Below, piece by piece: positions 11,525 through 24,615 of a stretch of 64,000 nt of DNA. The notes beneath the pieces were generated by a model. The model was not told the DNA's origin. It did no database searches and was given only the letters and a program-made list of their open reading frames with translations. Made by a program: the position numbers and the translations under genes. The DNA is from Eudorina sp. 2006-703-Eu-15. Taxonomy: Eukaryota > Chlorophyta > Chlorophyceae > Chlamydomonadales > Volvocaceae. The first letter of the stretch is position 1, and every line of letters begins with the position of its first letter. Location of the stretch: contig BDSI01000051.1 of the NCBI GenBank assembly GCA_003117195.1, forward strand, positions 244,539 to 308,538, written 5' to 3'.

Positions 11525-14500
11525 TTACGGCGCGGCGGAGGCCAGGTACAGGGGGCAGCAGTTCTTCGAGTCGTCGAAGAAGCTCGCCCTGCGCGGAGGA
11601 TTCGGGGGTGGACGGGACGGAGGTATCAGCCGCCGCCGCAGAAGAGACATGAAGTACCGCCGAAACAGCGCCCATGGATTTGTGGATGCCGTGACCCGTT
11701 CAGTACCATGGCATGGAATGGCAAGGTATGAAGAGGGCTCGACATACCATCAAGCGCCCCGCTCTGAACCCCGCGCCCAAAATACCTCGCCTGCGCACAC
11801 AAACCCTGCGCCCTCTGCACCCCCTCGCCCCGCGCAGTCACATCTCACATGTTCCGGCCCACGGACCCCCCCCCGCACCACCACCCTCGTGTACCCAAGC
11901 CACCTGTACCATCCGCCCTCATCATCGCATGTATCGTATCACGCGCACACGACCCCTCCCCCCTTCCCCGTTTCCTCACCAGCAGTTGCCGGGGTAGGTG
12001 CCCAGGCAGAAGCTGTCCATGTTGGTGTCCTTGGTCAGCTCCAGGCACACCTTGCCGCCGCGCGCCTGGTCCTTGGACCAGTTGAGCGGCGTGACCTTGA
12101 GCACCTGGTCGCCCGCGGAGCCCCACACCGGGTTGATCCAAGTCCAGGGGCCGCCGTTGCCCGGCTGCGTGCCCATCTGCACCACCTTGCGGCGCTGCGT
12201 GTCGTCCGCCCAGAACTCGATCTTGAGCAGGTTGGTGGTGGAACCGCAGGCGCCCTGCGAAGGATAAGGGGACGAGCGTGCGAGCGTGGAGGGAGGTGAC
12301 AGGTGAGGTGAGGTGGTGAATCGTGCTAAGTGAATGGGGTGTCCTGGGAACGGGGTCTCCGTGGTTTTTAGGTGACTGTGTTGATTGCTGTTGGTGATTA
12401 GGCTGATTATTTGTGTCAGCGTTTGGAGAGATCATGTCTTCCTCGGTGCATGTTGGGCAGGGCAGCGGTCGAGCGGTGCGCTCCGTCCGCGCAGTTCCGC
12501 CTGTCGGCATCCATCACTGCCGCCCTCAGCACCGCATCAACCCAATTCATCCCGCTCGCCAGCCCCATGCCAAACCTCCGGGGGGCCCCCACCCCGCTAC
12601 CCCGCTACCCCGCTACCAAAACGGAACCGCCAGCCCCCGGACTTACGTTGGGGTAGTCGGGGTTGATGACCGACGTGGTGAAGCAGTAGAGGGTGGTGTT
12701 GACGGAGCGGCCCTTGGACACCGTGTAGGTGGGCTGCATGGCGAAGGGCGTGGCGCGCTGGCGGGTGATGCAACTGCGGGAGGAGACGAGGAGGGTTTCA
12801 AGGCCGGGGCGAGGGCGGGGGGGGGGTGATGCCGATAAGTTGCGAGGGGGGGAAAACTGACCGTGGAAGAACTGACTGGGAGACAACTGACTGCTCTGGA
12901 ATGTTTGAAATTTTTCATTTATTCAGGGAGGTGAGGAGCTGCTCGTGCGCCGCATCGGTCCAACAGCCCGGAGGTGCGCCCCATAGGATGTCCCCCACCC
13001 CACCAGGTCCGACCAGCGGCCTCCTCGCGGTTCCTCCCCCATCGACGCCCCTACTCCTCAACCCCCAAGGGCTGTCCACCGGGACACGATACCCACGCGG
13101 CCCAAACCCCCCGTGACCCCATCAATATTTCATCACAACCTCCCATCCGATCTGCCCCGGACCGCGCGAATACGGTATCACTCACGAGCACGGCGGGCCG
13201 TCGCTGGGGTTGGGCGGCGCGCAGGCCTGCGAGGTCACCGAGTTGACGCAGCCCTGCGGGATGTTGAACGGCGCGCCGTCGCCGCCCACCGACACCGTCA
13301 GGGTGTAGCCCGACAGGAAGGCGGGGCAGGGGCTGGTGTAGCCGGAGACGGCAGCGTACCAGTCCACGGAGGCGTACTCGAAGTCGGTCTGCAGGGACGC
13401 CGCGACCTGCGGGTTGATGTAGGAGCCGCAGATCTTGATGGCGTTGCCGCTGCAGGAGACCTGGGCGAACGGCTGAGAGATGGAGCCCGCGGGGGAGAAG
13501 GCCTTGATGTCCGCGATGACCGTGGCGGACAGGTTAGCGCACTGCGCCGGGGTGAAGGTGAAGGGGAAGACGATGGTGCTGGAGGCCTCCAGAGTGTAGT
13601 AGACGCAGACGCGGCACGGCGCCGGCGGCGACGGCGGCGGCGGGCGCGGCGGCGGCGGCGACGGTGGGCGCGGCGGCGGCGGCGACGGCGGCGGCGGCGA
13701 CGGCGGGGGCGGGGAGGGCGGCGGCGGGCTGGGCGGGGGAGGAGAGGGCGGAGGCGGGCTGGGCGGGCTGGGGCTGGGGGGCGGAGGAGGCGGGGGAATG
13801 GGCGGGGGCGGGGACGGGGGCGGCGGCAGAGGCGGCGGGGGCGACGGCGGCGGCGGGAAGGGGGCGGGGGCGACGGCGGCGGTGGCCGCGGCGGAGGCGG
13901 AGATGGGGCTGCGGCGATGGGGGCGGCGGAGACGGGGGCGGAGGAGACGGGGGCGGGGGAGACGGGGGCGGAGGGTGCGGCGGCGGCGGCGCCGGCGATG
14001 GCGGCGGCGGCGGGACGGCGGTGGCGGCGATGGCGGTGGCGGTGATGGTGGCGGCGGCGACGGCGGCGGGGGAGATGGCGGCGGTGGCCGAGGCGGCGGG
14101 GGAGACGGCGGTGGTGGCGACGGCGGCGGCGGCGATGGCGGCGGAGGGTTTGGCGGCGGCGGCGACGGTGGCGGTGGGTTAGGGGGCGGGGGCGATGGCG
14201 GGCTGGGAGACGGCGGAGGCGGCGGCGGCCTTGGCGGCGGCGGCGGCGGCGGCGAGGGTGGCGGTGGGGACGGCGGCGGCGGGCTTGGGGTGGCGGCGAC
14301 GGCGGCGGTGGGCTTGGGGGTGGAGGCGACGGCGGCGGTGGCAGCGGCGGCGGCGGCGAGGGCGGTGGAGGGGCAGGTGGCGGCGGCGACGGCGGCGGTG
14401 GGTTGGGCGGCGGCGGGTTCGGAGGCGTTGGCGATGGCGGCGGCGGGGGCGGAGCTGGCGGCGGAGGCGGCGGAGGCGAAGGTGGCGGAGGGGACGGCGG

Positions 14501-15572
14501 CGGTGGGCTTGGGGGTGGCGGCGACGGCGGCGGTGGGCTTGGGGGTGGAGGCGAAGGCGGCGGTGGCAGCGGCGGCGGCGGCGATGGCGGCGGCGGGTTG
14601 GGAGGCGGAGGACCTGGAGGGTGCGGCGATGGCGGAGGTGGCGGCGGGCCCGGCGGCGGTGGCGATGGCGGCGGTGGGGACGGCGGCGGCGGGCTGGGCG
14701 GTGGCGGCGATGGCGGCGGGGGGGACGGCGGTGGTGGAGACGGCGGCGGCGGCAGCGGCGGCGGCGGCGACGGCGGAGGAGGGTTAGGCGGCGGAGGCCC
14801 TGGCGGGGACGGCGATGGCGGAGGTGGAGGTGGTTGCGGCGGCGGCGGAGAGGGGGGTGGCGGCGACGGGGGTGGCGGCAGCGGCGGCGGCGGAGACGGC
14901 GGTGGTGGGAACGGCGGCGGCGGGGTCGGCGGCGGCGGGTTTGGAGGAGGCGGGGTAGGGGGCCCAGGAAGGGGTGGAGGTGGGGGCGGCGACGGCGGCG
15001 GTGGGCTCGGTGGCGGCGGGCTTGGCGGCGGCGGGCTCGGCGGCGGCGGGCTCGGTGGCGGCGGGCTCGGCGGCGGCGGGCTCGGCGGAGGCGGGCTCGG
15101 CGGCGGCGGGCCCGGCGGCGGCGGCGGCGGCGGGCTGGGGGGCGGCGGGCGCGGCGGCGGGGGGCTCGGCGGCGGCGGGCTCGGCGGCGGCGGGCTCGGC
15201 GGCCGCGGGCTCGGCGGCGGCGGCGGCGGCGGCGGTGGCGGCGCCAGGCCGACCCTGTTGATCGGGCAGCAGTCATACTGCGAGTCGAACAGCGCGGTGC
15301 TGCAGGTGCCCGGCGGCGCGCCCGACGGCGGCACGCACAGGGCATCCAGGGAGGTGCAGCCCAGGCCGGCGGCGTTGGTGCCCAGGTACAGGCACACCTC
15401 GGCGCCGTCCGCGGTCTGCAGGTTGAGGCCCAGCTGCGTGAGGCGCATCACCGTGGAGCCGTTCTTGCCGTCCGGCGCCGACACGATGACGGCGCCGACC
15501 TTGGTCGGGGCGCCGTTGAGCGTGGCGCTCAACTTGAGACCGGTCACTTGGCACTCGGGGTTGACATTAAGC

Positions 15573-15643
<71 letters not shown>

Positions 15644-17056
15644 ATACACATGGTTTGCGGGGGGGGGAGGGTTAGGTCAAGGGTTGCGGGGGGCGGAAGG
15701 GTGGAGGGGGTGGAGCGGAGGGAAGGGATGAAGGGCGCTCCGGGACACGCAATAGGGGGGAGGTCCGGAGAGGCTGCTGTACTGGCCTTCGATGCGGGCG
15801 TGGGGCGGGGGGGGCCGGGGCCGGGGCCACACACGGCATGCGTGTGCTTTGGGGCCGGGGCCGCCGGGGCCTGGGCGCTGTCCTCCGGACGCTATGGGGG
15901 GGTTGTTCCCCGGAGCAGCAGCGCCCGAAGAGGCATTTGCGGGTTGATTGCGCCCTACAGAACAGACTTGGCTTTAGGTGACTCTGTGTGCCAGTGTACC
16001 GGGGACCTCTACCGAGAACGCTACACGACCGTCCGCAATTCGCAAGCACGTCGCCCGTCACAACAACCACCCCCAGACACCGAACGTCTGCCGTACATGT
16101 CCTGTCATGGGCTGGCTAGTGCCGCGAACGACGAGCAACGAGTTTGCGCCCTCAGGCTGGGCAAGCGCTGGACGCCTAGGACGGCAGCCATGCGACAGGG
16201 GCAATAAAGGGCGCCGACAATATTGCACCCGTTTTGCCTAGCCTGGCAGCGCGACCATGCGCAAGCAAGAGGTGCGTACGGGATGGGCGCGCCTGGAAAC
16301 CGATGCGAAAGCAGCGGGACCTCTTCAAGAGGAGAACCTAGATTGAGAGCCTTTTCTGCAGCGCCGTCAATATGTCGTGGTGTTGGCGGTAGCGCAAAAG
16401 GACCATGCGCTGCCGCGTTGCTGCTACGACGAGATAATGTCACCCACCTCGAACTTGCGCAAGTCAGCCTGGTTGCAGCAGTACTGGTTGCAGCCCGCAG
16501 GGATTGCTACATTGAAGGTGAAACAGTAGGTGTTGTTTCCCTTGAAGGAAACAATGGTCCCGACGCTGTAAGCGGATGGCTGCTTCTGGCAGGCGACGTA
16601 TGGAAAGTTCGGGTACAGCCCGGTCTGCGCGGCAAGTGGATTCTGGGCGTGGCTGCCAGCCAATCTGCGTCCGAGGCGTCAGGCAAAGGCGCAACGTTGC
16701 AAGCGGAGCAGTTAGTAGGAGTGCGACGGATGGACGTCGGGATAACTCTGTCAGTTAAACAAATCCTTCACAGAAGTTCTTTCGGAACTGTCAGTGCCTC
16801 TGCTGCATACAGGCAGCATCTACGCTGTTGGACACTATCTCCAAGTCGCAAACTGCGGAAAGCTGAACTGTTAGGTCGTGAAACGCGCGCGCACGACACG
16901 ATAACACTACGATGCGTTAACATCAAAAAATATCGCCAAATATGATGATGTGAAGGAGACTGCAATTGTAAGCGCGAGCAGCTGGCAATATCGACGACAC
17001 CAAGCAACTCACAGGCTGGCCGCCAAGACCGCGACTACCAATGTAGATATCCTCAT
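11525..17056 (-). CDS. Pherophorin with long Ser-Pro rod, frame-broken (gene B)
   Basis: Exons in transcript order: 17056-17013, 16664-16448, 15571-13186, 12773-12647, 12254-11980, 11588-11525. The signal peptide starts MRISTLVVAVLAAS and continues LLAGSHAQ across the first junction. Domain 1 has FPYVACQ, YCF, CCNQADLRKFE, LTQLGLN and YDCCP. The rod (about residues 197-731) is SPPPP-type. The middle region (CRVCVYYTLE, KICGSY, VSVGGDG) leads into domain 2 (SCITRQRA, LYCF, LLKIEFW, LNWS, CLGTYPGNC), ending WASFF..NCCPLY. Exon 3 is 2386 nt and closes in phase only if four single bases are restored in G runs near 14287, 14011, 13905 and 13860; then the product is about 1038 aa. The break near 14287 is convincing, because a duplicated copy at 14505-14520 has one more G. 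These breaks could be assembly errors or real damage. Both flanks of the rod are fully conserved, which favours a live gene. Confidence 0.83.
13640..15240 (-). repeat. SPPPP-coding repeat of gene B rod
   Basis: Tandem GC-rich repeat encoding Ser-Pro4-type units. It contains a clear internal duplication: a block near 14280-14370 recurs near 14505-14590 with about 225 bp offset and a single-base length difference in the G run after CTT. Such units in related proteins are hydroxylated on proline and arabinosylated, forming stiff rods. Confidence 0.85.
15582..15647. repeat. CA microsatellite in intron 2 of gene B
   Basis: A pure CA run on the plus strand, read as GT in the sense strand, directly before the CGCGCGCGCAG acceptor of exon 3 of gene B. 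It takes the place of the usual pyrimidine tract. Confidence 0.9.
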
Positions 17057-17111
17057 AGTGTTAGGGCTTCAACCATGTCCACCCTAACTCAAATCTCTTG
17101 CATGGACCCCT

Positions 17112-17122
17112 GCTTTATTTAG
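17112..17122 (-). promoter_or_regulatory. TATA-like box of gene B
   Basis: CTAAATAAAGC on the minus strand about 60 bp upstream of the gene B start codon. An ATG in another frame lies between this box and the chosen start and would give a 7-codon upstream frame overlapping the start. Confidence 0.4.
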
Positions 17123-20100
17123 TCTCGCCTTCGGCGTTCCGTACACTTGGTGGGCGGGCGCAGGTGGGCCCCACTGCATTGCAAACTTACAACTCCTGGC
17201 TATGCTAGACAAATTTAATACGCGTATGAGACGGGAAAGATGTGTGCACTGCAAATGGTTGATCCGTCGCGTGTGCTCACCATATCAGATACTCTAATGG
17301 AATTAACTATCATATTTTCATTATTACATGTTTAATGCACGTATTGTGGATGGAACATTTTAGGAACTTGTAAACCAAAGGAGTGGGTTACCCGGAATGC
17401 GGCTTTTGGTCACTTGAGATGTCCCTGTTTGATGGTGATCAACGTTTATTCTGGAAGCGATTGAGATGTCCCTTTTCCAATAGGATGTGTGGATGGCGTT
17501 ACGTGATATGCTGTCTGAACTTTCCACTATGGATTTTTCGATTCTCTCCAATGGAAGATATTCCTTGATGTTTTCAGTCCGCATTACATGAATGACACAA
17601 CTAATGCGCTTATGTAAACATTCATATCTTGAATTCTAAATTTTAACGGAAGGTGCTGCAAGGGATAGAAATATGCCAAAGTGCCAGTTTTATTAAAGTC
17701 ACAAGCTAAACAAAATAATGATACCGCAAAATGGCATTTGAATTGGAAGGAAAGTGCAAAGGTGTAGGGTCTTCGGTCGCCGACTGCAAACTCGACAAGT
17801 ACGGAGAGAATAAAAACATCTTATATGTATTTTTTAAAAAAATATAAAAATCAAGACCATGCATTGCAGGTAGCGAGTGTCGCATGTCGCAAGTACGCCG
17901 CAATACCTCAAACGGCAACCCTGGGCAGAAACGCCAGGACATGTTCCTCTCCGATGCATATCAGTATAAATGACATGTGTAAACGTTGAGGTGGGCCGCT
18001 ATCGAAGTGGAAATCAATACTCAATTGGGCATCCATGTGCACAGAGGTATTGGGCGCGCTCAAAGTTTCACACGGTAGGACATCGAAAGCATATCGTGCT
18101 TGCGTGCCATGTTCCGTGTGCCCACGGCACATCCAGAACTTTCCTCTCGGCCATCAACAACGGCAGGACAGTACGGGACATTATGGAGTCCTGGCCACAG
18201 CTCTGCTCAGCCGATGAAAATTTTTCATTCCTAATTCTTTGCGGGATCATGTTCCAGATTATTGTAGCTCGTCTTGCTAATTTCGGTTGGCGCCGCTTGA
18301 ATGGATTTTGCATCCCGACACAACAGCTATACTACAATTACAGTTGTTTGTGATAGTAACGCCATACCAAGGCTCTTCATTCCATCCACGACGAATCGAG
18401 CGCCCACCATCCGCTGACGTAACCGACATTTCAGTAGCCGTTTCGTTACACGGGGTTGAAGTACACGCGAGCTTCCTGTTGTACAACGATAACCCAACCG
18501 TCTGGTCGCTTCGTATGGCGCTAGGTGATCAGGCGCGCTGGGCCCCCGTCGTCCGTACGCTGGCTGGTTGCCTGCCGGCAACCCAAGCGACCGCAGCAGC
18601 CCGCTCGCAGCCTGGTCATCGTCATTGATCGACCGCCAGCTTCGCCTCAGTTTGGTTTGCGACCTGATGAGGATGAGGCTCGTGTCCAGCGGTGGAACAT
18701 GGCGATGTGGCGCATGTCGTTACGCCCCCGGGGGCCCCCCGCTGATGAATGGAAACGAACGCATCAACGGGGTCATGGTGGGTTTGCCTCCCTCTCCACG
18801 CCTCCCTCCCCACGCCTCCATCCCAACCCCATCACCGTCCCAACAAAATCACCATTCCCTGCATGTGTCGCCGACCGCCTGTGCTTGGGACGTACCTGCA
18901 ACGCGTGGATGGTCAGCGATTGAGCTTACCTGTCTAAATCGGTAGACGGGCCGGGGCGCCGGGCCCACCCTTCCCCACACACACTTGACGGCACGCGATT
19001 GTTAGACGAGTTCAGCCCGGAAGTTACTGGCTCGCGGGTTTGAAGGTTTGGAGCCGCTGAGTTGACGGCCTACCCTTTTGCCGGGTGTCATATCGACCGG
19101 TTCACCTGCACTGAGCACGAGAAATGAAGTCCGGCTTGACAGGTGTCTCCGTGATAGTGGACATCCAACTGCCTGCATCGCGAGCGGCCAGGGTAGCTGC
19201 CGTACATGACGTACACACAGGACGCACGGTCCATGGAATAAACCTACGAGGCGCGGGACCCGAGGAAATGTCTGTCACGACACACTGCGTGCACTGCACG
19301 GCACGTACGGCAGGCAGAGACTAGCGGTGAGACTGTGGCGACGGAGGATGCGCACTTGCGCTCAGGCAAACGCAGGACAGCACCTGCGCAGACTCTGTCA
19401 GCGGCACACTGTCTGCAATGCAAATCTGACTTTATCTTTGCGCGTTGTCGACAAGAGACGCTGTTGCGGCGGGATGTTACAGCAATGCCTCGTCCAGGCA
19501 AGAACTGCGCACTAAGAGGTGCAATCCATACACTAAGAGGTGTATCTGTAAAGTGAGTCTCACTGCTGATCAGTTCAGCTGAGCAGCGAGCCTAAGTGAC
19601 GGAGATGGCCCGAAACTATCCTCCCTGTAGCGACGAATCTACCTCATGGGCCTTATGCAACCAAGTTCACGCACATTCGCACAGAAACTGCTCATGTTCT
19701 ACCAGAATAACACGAGAATACTTATACACACAATAAATGCGGCGCTCACTAATGTGAGAGTTCGCGCGCGCGTGGGCAACTGAATAACGGGAGACCTAAC
19801 CGAAGGCCCAACGAGATGGCCACTGAAGCCCTAACGGCAAACTCAACACGCGCTGTGTCAATCACTCCGCGTGTCACGACATGTCTCCACCAAGTCGTCG
19901 AACTTTCCCACAGGCTTAGCTGTTTTTTCTTGTTTTTCCCACAGGTTCGCGGGCAGCAGGGCAGGAGGAGAGCATCTAGGAGATTGCATAAGGTGGAGAC
20001 GTGGAGTTCGGGCAAAGCGTTTCAAGGTGGACGGGCTGAGACCTGAGAGGAGAGCCCCCTCCATAATCCACACACAATCTGGTGAGGAAGCTTTGGCGGG

Positions 20101-22707
20101 GTTCGCTATAGCATCCTTACTAATAACACAGTCTGCGCGGGTCTCTGGCGATGTCCTACGGTGCGGGGACCGTCTGAGGGCGAGGAACGCTGGATGGAGT
20201 CCTGGGAGCCGCGGACGAGGAGGTTGGTGGACTGGAACCGGCGAACAGGGCGGCTTCGAACACTGTCAATCCTGGCCTCGCAACTCGCGTTCTCGACGTT
20301 TTCATTCTTCCCAACTTTGAAACATTTTCGTTGTTCCTTTTTAGCATTACAACCGATCGGCGGCGATGACGGCATCATGCCGGCAGGAACTACTGTCCTT
20401 CACTGTGCATACTAAATGCAAAAAATCTCCTTCCAAACACATTTCAGGATCACATCTAGAAGCGAAAGCCAGACGCGCTTGGCGCCCGCGCACCTTGACA
20501 TGACAACTCGTCGTACCCGTAGGCCGGCGGCAAAGGGCGCCAGCAACCGCACACTCTCCCTGCGAGACTGATAACGCACAGCAGCCTCTCGGCAACCCTA
20601 TGTTGTAAATTTTATTTTTCATTTCAATTATTATCCATGCTTCAAATTGCCAGCTTTCATTTCTCGTACCGCCGTGACCGTACTTGCGGACGTAAAATGT
20701 AACTCTCTGCATTCCAACGCCCACAGCATCGCACTTCTATTGACATCGGGAATGAATAGTCACGCAACAAAGTGCAGTCATATGATTGTTATAGGATCGT
20801 TCATGTAAAATATTGCAAATAGAGTGCAGTAGTTAATTATGAAATACAGTTCATGTATTACCGTAACCTTTCGGATATCGCACAGAGCTGCATTAAATTA
20901 TGCCTTACAGTGTTGCGACACTGTGCGCAGCTGTACAGCACTACTATCGAAACATAGCGAGATACGAGGCGACGTTATCGAGACCATGATTCGGTGTTAC
21001 CAACAACGGATTTCAAAGGCCCCGAATAAAGCTCAACCTGTTCGTGCCTAAGCCTCCACAAATGTTTGCCGTGTACTGCCGTGCATCGTAACGTCGATCG
21101 GTCTTCTCAAGGCGGCTCATGCCGCCAGCATACTGCATCAGACTGCGCATTGTCCCTTAAGAAATATACCGGTATACAACACGTTTGAGTTTTGCACCTG
21201 CTGCTGTGTGCCACACTGCCGGGCAGGCAATGGAGGAAGTATGAAGTGTGCCAAATAAAGGTTGTGTGGTTAGCTCACGACAAACCCGCCCGAATCAATG
21301 ATCGTATGTGCTGTTGTGCATGAAACATGCAAGCTCTGAGGGAGTCGGTGAGTGGCAAATGGGACGCTAGATCCGCATTGGGGATGGGGAGGGTGTCGCT
21401 GTCGATTGACTGCACGGACCCACTGCATCAAGACCTCCTGTCTACAGCCCCCTAGGTGCAGCCCCTGCAACGCCCGCAGAGGGCAACGCAATGGGCCTGG
21501 CCTTTTGTTTGGTGATCATCCAGATACTGTACCTGCCCAGTTTTTGGTGCTACTGGGTCAGGGAGATGACAGAGCGGCAACAGTGTTTATGAACGGCGGC
21601 TTGGACGAGCTGGTGTTGCATTGCCGTCCTCCAGCCAGGCGGCAGCCAGCACCAAGAGCAAAGAGCTAGGGCGGCAGTGGGTAGGGCGTTTGAGGGATGA
21701 GATACCGCGTTCCAATTGTGCAGACCTCTGCAGACCATAACATCCCATTACTTGGGACAGGTAGGGGTGACACTTGACAGGGAAGGCAGTAAGGTTGCCG
21801 GGATCGAACACAACCACCCATTTCAACTTTGCCCTACCGGGAAGTGGGAACGCAATTACACAGCACAGTCGTCTATCTGGCCGCCTGGCGCCTGCCCTGA
21901 TCACAGGCGTTTCGTTGGCCGCCTGGCGCCTGCCCAGGCGGAGGTTTTAGGTTTTGTTCGCATCGGGGCGGGGCGCACAACGGCAGGTATGTATGGTGGC
22001 TGTGCAGCGGACCACGAGGGGAGCAGGCGGATTTGAGGCGTCATGTGGGTCGACCTGCAGGAGCGTGCACTGTGTGGTCCAAGTCCCGCCTACGCGCACG
22101 GTATGCACCCCTATGCACCCAAGCAGCCGGCCGCTCACTGTGTTAGTGTCTATGCTGTCCCACCTCCGCCTGAATGATCGGACAACCTAATCTCCTTAGG
22201 CACCGCCACGCATCCCACTCCGCACACGCATCGCTGCCGCCCTGTCGAAGGCAGCTGCCTGGCGCTTGTCCCTTCCGACGCACGCATTTCTAGTAACACC
22301 AACTCTGAAAAACGATTTAATAACATTTACATACTTCATCAGACTGCATTTACATGGACCAATCCTTTCGCATGCATTCGAATTGGTCTCCGTCGATTAT
22401 TTGTGGACAAACCTGCTTACGCCCGCGTATGAGCCTTGCAAGTAACAAATATGGATTACTAAGAAATAAAATATAAATTGTTGCCATGCAACCAACACAG
22501 GTCATCGTTTATCATTGATTTGAAGTCTGCATCGCGTGGGGCCAAAGGTACACCTTTGACGCGCGGCCGGCCACCCAGGTCAAGCCTGGTCCGGCAACGT
22601 GAGATATGTACCAACACTAAGAGGATCATTCATAACAATGTCGCACTGTCAGTTTGTCGCAAAACAGGATCAACCATTTACTAGGGTACGGTACGCGGTA
22701 CACAATG

Positions 22708-23580
22708 ACAAGTAGGGGGTCGGCTTCCTTGAAGCCGGAAAAAGGGCGGGGCCCCCTACAATCCGTACAGGCCGCTTGCTTTACAACGGAAACTCTGTTA
22801 CCGCGCAAGAGTGTGAGAGAGTGAAAGGGTGCCATTGAGGGTGTCGTTGATGTTGAAGGTGGATCGGCGTGCATAGATTGGTGGGGTAGCCCCGAAACCA
22901 ACCTGCAGTACGCGCCGCCAACGGCGGTCACGGCATCTGCATTATTATCGTAACGCTAGACGCCTCTGCACTACCACATCCGTCTGTCAAGCAGATATCA
23001 AAAAGCAAGCTTGAAGCATTCTTGTTTTGCCGTGAAACTGTAGGCAAGCATGCAGCCCTTCAGTTGCACGCCCGCAGCAGACGTGAACCTCTAAAGTTTG
23101 CCATCAATAATTACATAGCTATAAGGCAAAACAGGTTGCGACAAGTAGGGGTCGGCTTCCTTGAAGCCGGAAAAAGGGCGGGGCCCCCCACAATCCGTAC
23201 AGACCGCTTGCTTTACAACGGAAACTCTGTTACCGCGCAAGAGTGTGAGATAGTGAAAGGGTGCCATTGAGGGTGTCGTTGATGTTGAAGGTGTCGTTGA
23301 TGTTGAAGGTGGATCGGCGTGCATAGTTGAGCAAGGTAGAGCAGGTAGGGTAGCCCCGAAACCTACGCGCCGAATCATCGCATCTGCATTATTATTGTAA
23401 CGCTAGACTCCTCTGCACTACCACATCCGTCTGTCAAGCTTATATCAAAAAGCAAGCTTGAAGCCTTCTTGTTTTTCCGTGAAGCTGTAGTTGTTTGGTC
23501 CGTGCAGCCCTTCAGTTGCAAGCCCGCAGCAGACGTGAACCTCTGAAGTTTGCCATCAATAGTTACATAGCAAATATAAG
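22708..23580. repeat. Two-copy tandem duplication, about 435 bp unit
   Basis: Copy 1 (22708-23140) and copy 2 (23141-23580) share long stretches, starting ACAAGTAGGGG and including TAACGCTAGA, at offsets of 433 to 447 bases. Copy 2 has an extra internal 18-base duplication of GGTGTCGTTGATGTTGAA. Copies differ by scattered substitutions, so the duplication is not brand new. No coding capacity recognised. Confidence 0.85.
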
Positions 23581-23623
23581 GCATAACCAGGGTGCGAAAA
23601 AGCCGCGGTGAGACCCGGACTTC

Positions 23624-23813
23624 GGCCATCGGAACTGGAGAACTTGTTGGTACTCGGTATGCTATCCCTTTGCATTTTAAAACCTTGATTCAATACATGT
23701 TGTTGAATTGTGTTCATGGCCATCGGAACTGGAGAACTTGTTGGTACTCGGTATGCTATCCCTTTGCATTTTAAAACCTTGATTCAATACATGTTGTTGA
23801 ATTGTGTTCATCT
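23624..23813. repeat. Perfect 95-bp tandem duplication
   Basis: Two apparently identical copies, 23624-23718 and 23719-23813, each beginning GGCCATCGGAACTGGAG. Lack of differences suggests a very recent event or an assembly duplication. Confidence 0.9.
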
Positions 23814-24129
23814 GTCAAGACAGAAAGACAAACCTTGATGTTGGTGGCTTCTTGATGTTAGAACACTATGGAAGTTCAATTTAGCACGCGCCGCCCGTTC
23901 ACAAGCCAAGTATTCAATATGCGGCTCCTGTTGCAACAAATATGAGCGTGAGAGGCGCTGGTTTGACGTTGACCCGGGTCCATGGAGACCACGGAGCTTT
24001 ACTCTGACCGTTTTGTCAGCCAAACCAAAGATACCTTGCAATAGAGAACAATTAATATGACAAACATTAGATTTTAGGTTAATCCGAAAATTAGGATGGC
24101 AGAGTTTGCAGCCACGACGTGAGATTCAT

Positions 24130-24615
24130 TCACGAAGTGAGATGCGTGTGGCCCAACACTTGCCGCACAAAAGTGCTGGATGGCGGCACACGCGCAGCAA
24201 CCTCATCAGGCGTGGGAGCCATTCTGTGTTGGATCTGTTCCAACTGATTGTGGTTGCGTTCCTGAACCAGGTCCTGATGTGCCCGATTGGCCCGTTGGGC
24301 TTGTCGTTGGGCAGTATTAGCAGCCGTTGCCTGCTGCTGGGCCTGTGCACGCAGGGCAGCCCGCCTTGCTCGTTGCTGTGCTGTGTTGCGGGCGCACTGC
24401 AGCTCCAAAGTGAGGGTGGCCCTCCGTGCCCTACCTCTTGCCCAGTGCTGTTGCCGCACCTTGTGAACAGTCCGTAGGGCAAACCAGGCTTGTTCATGTT
24501 GAGCCCGGTACTGAGAGGGTCCCATAATCTTGACGGCCATGCTCCTTGGCCGGGCAGATGTGGGCATTTCAGTGAGGTGCGCAGGCTGACAGGCTAATGT
24601 TCCGTGTGGCAGCAC
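24130..24615 (-). CDS. Hypothetical helical 161-aa frame
   Basis: Unrecognised frame. Its middle is rich in Gln, Ala and Arg with a helix-like spacing (RAALRAQAQQQATAANTAQR), as in coiled-coil segments. No splice context, signal peptide or domain is seen, and neighbouring DNA is repetitive, so a transposon-derived fragment or chance frame are both possible. Confidence 0.2.
   Translation of the reverse strand: MLPHGTLACQPAHLTEMPTSARPRSMAVKIMGPSQYRAQHEQAWFALRTVHKVRQQHWARGRARRATLTLELQCARNTAQQRARRAALRAQAQQQATAANTAQRQAQRANRAHQDLVQERNHNQLEQIQHRMAPTPDEVAARVPPSSTFVRQVLGHTHLTS

Noticed and set aside
13664..15731. Very long Gly/Asp-rich plus-strand frames opposite the gene B rod
   Set aside because: They are antisense shadows of Ser-Pro codons. 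The same happens at 32763-34634 and 51876-53590. No splice sites or domains support them.
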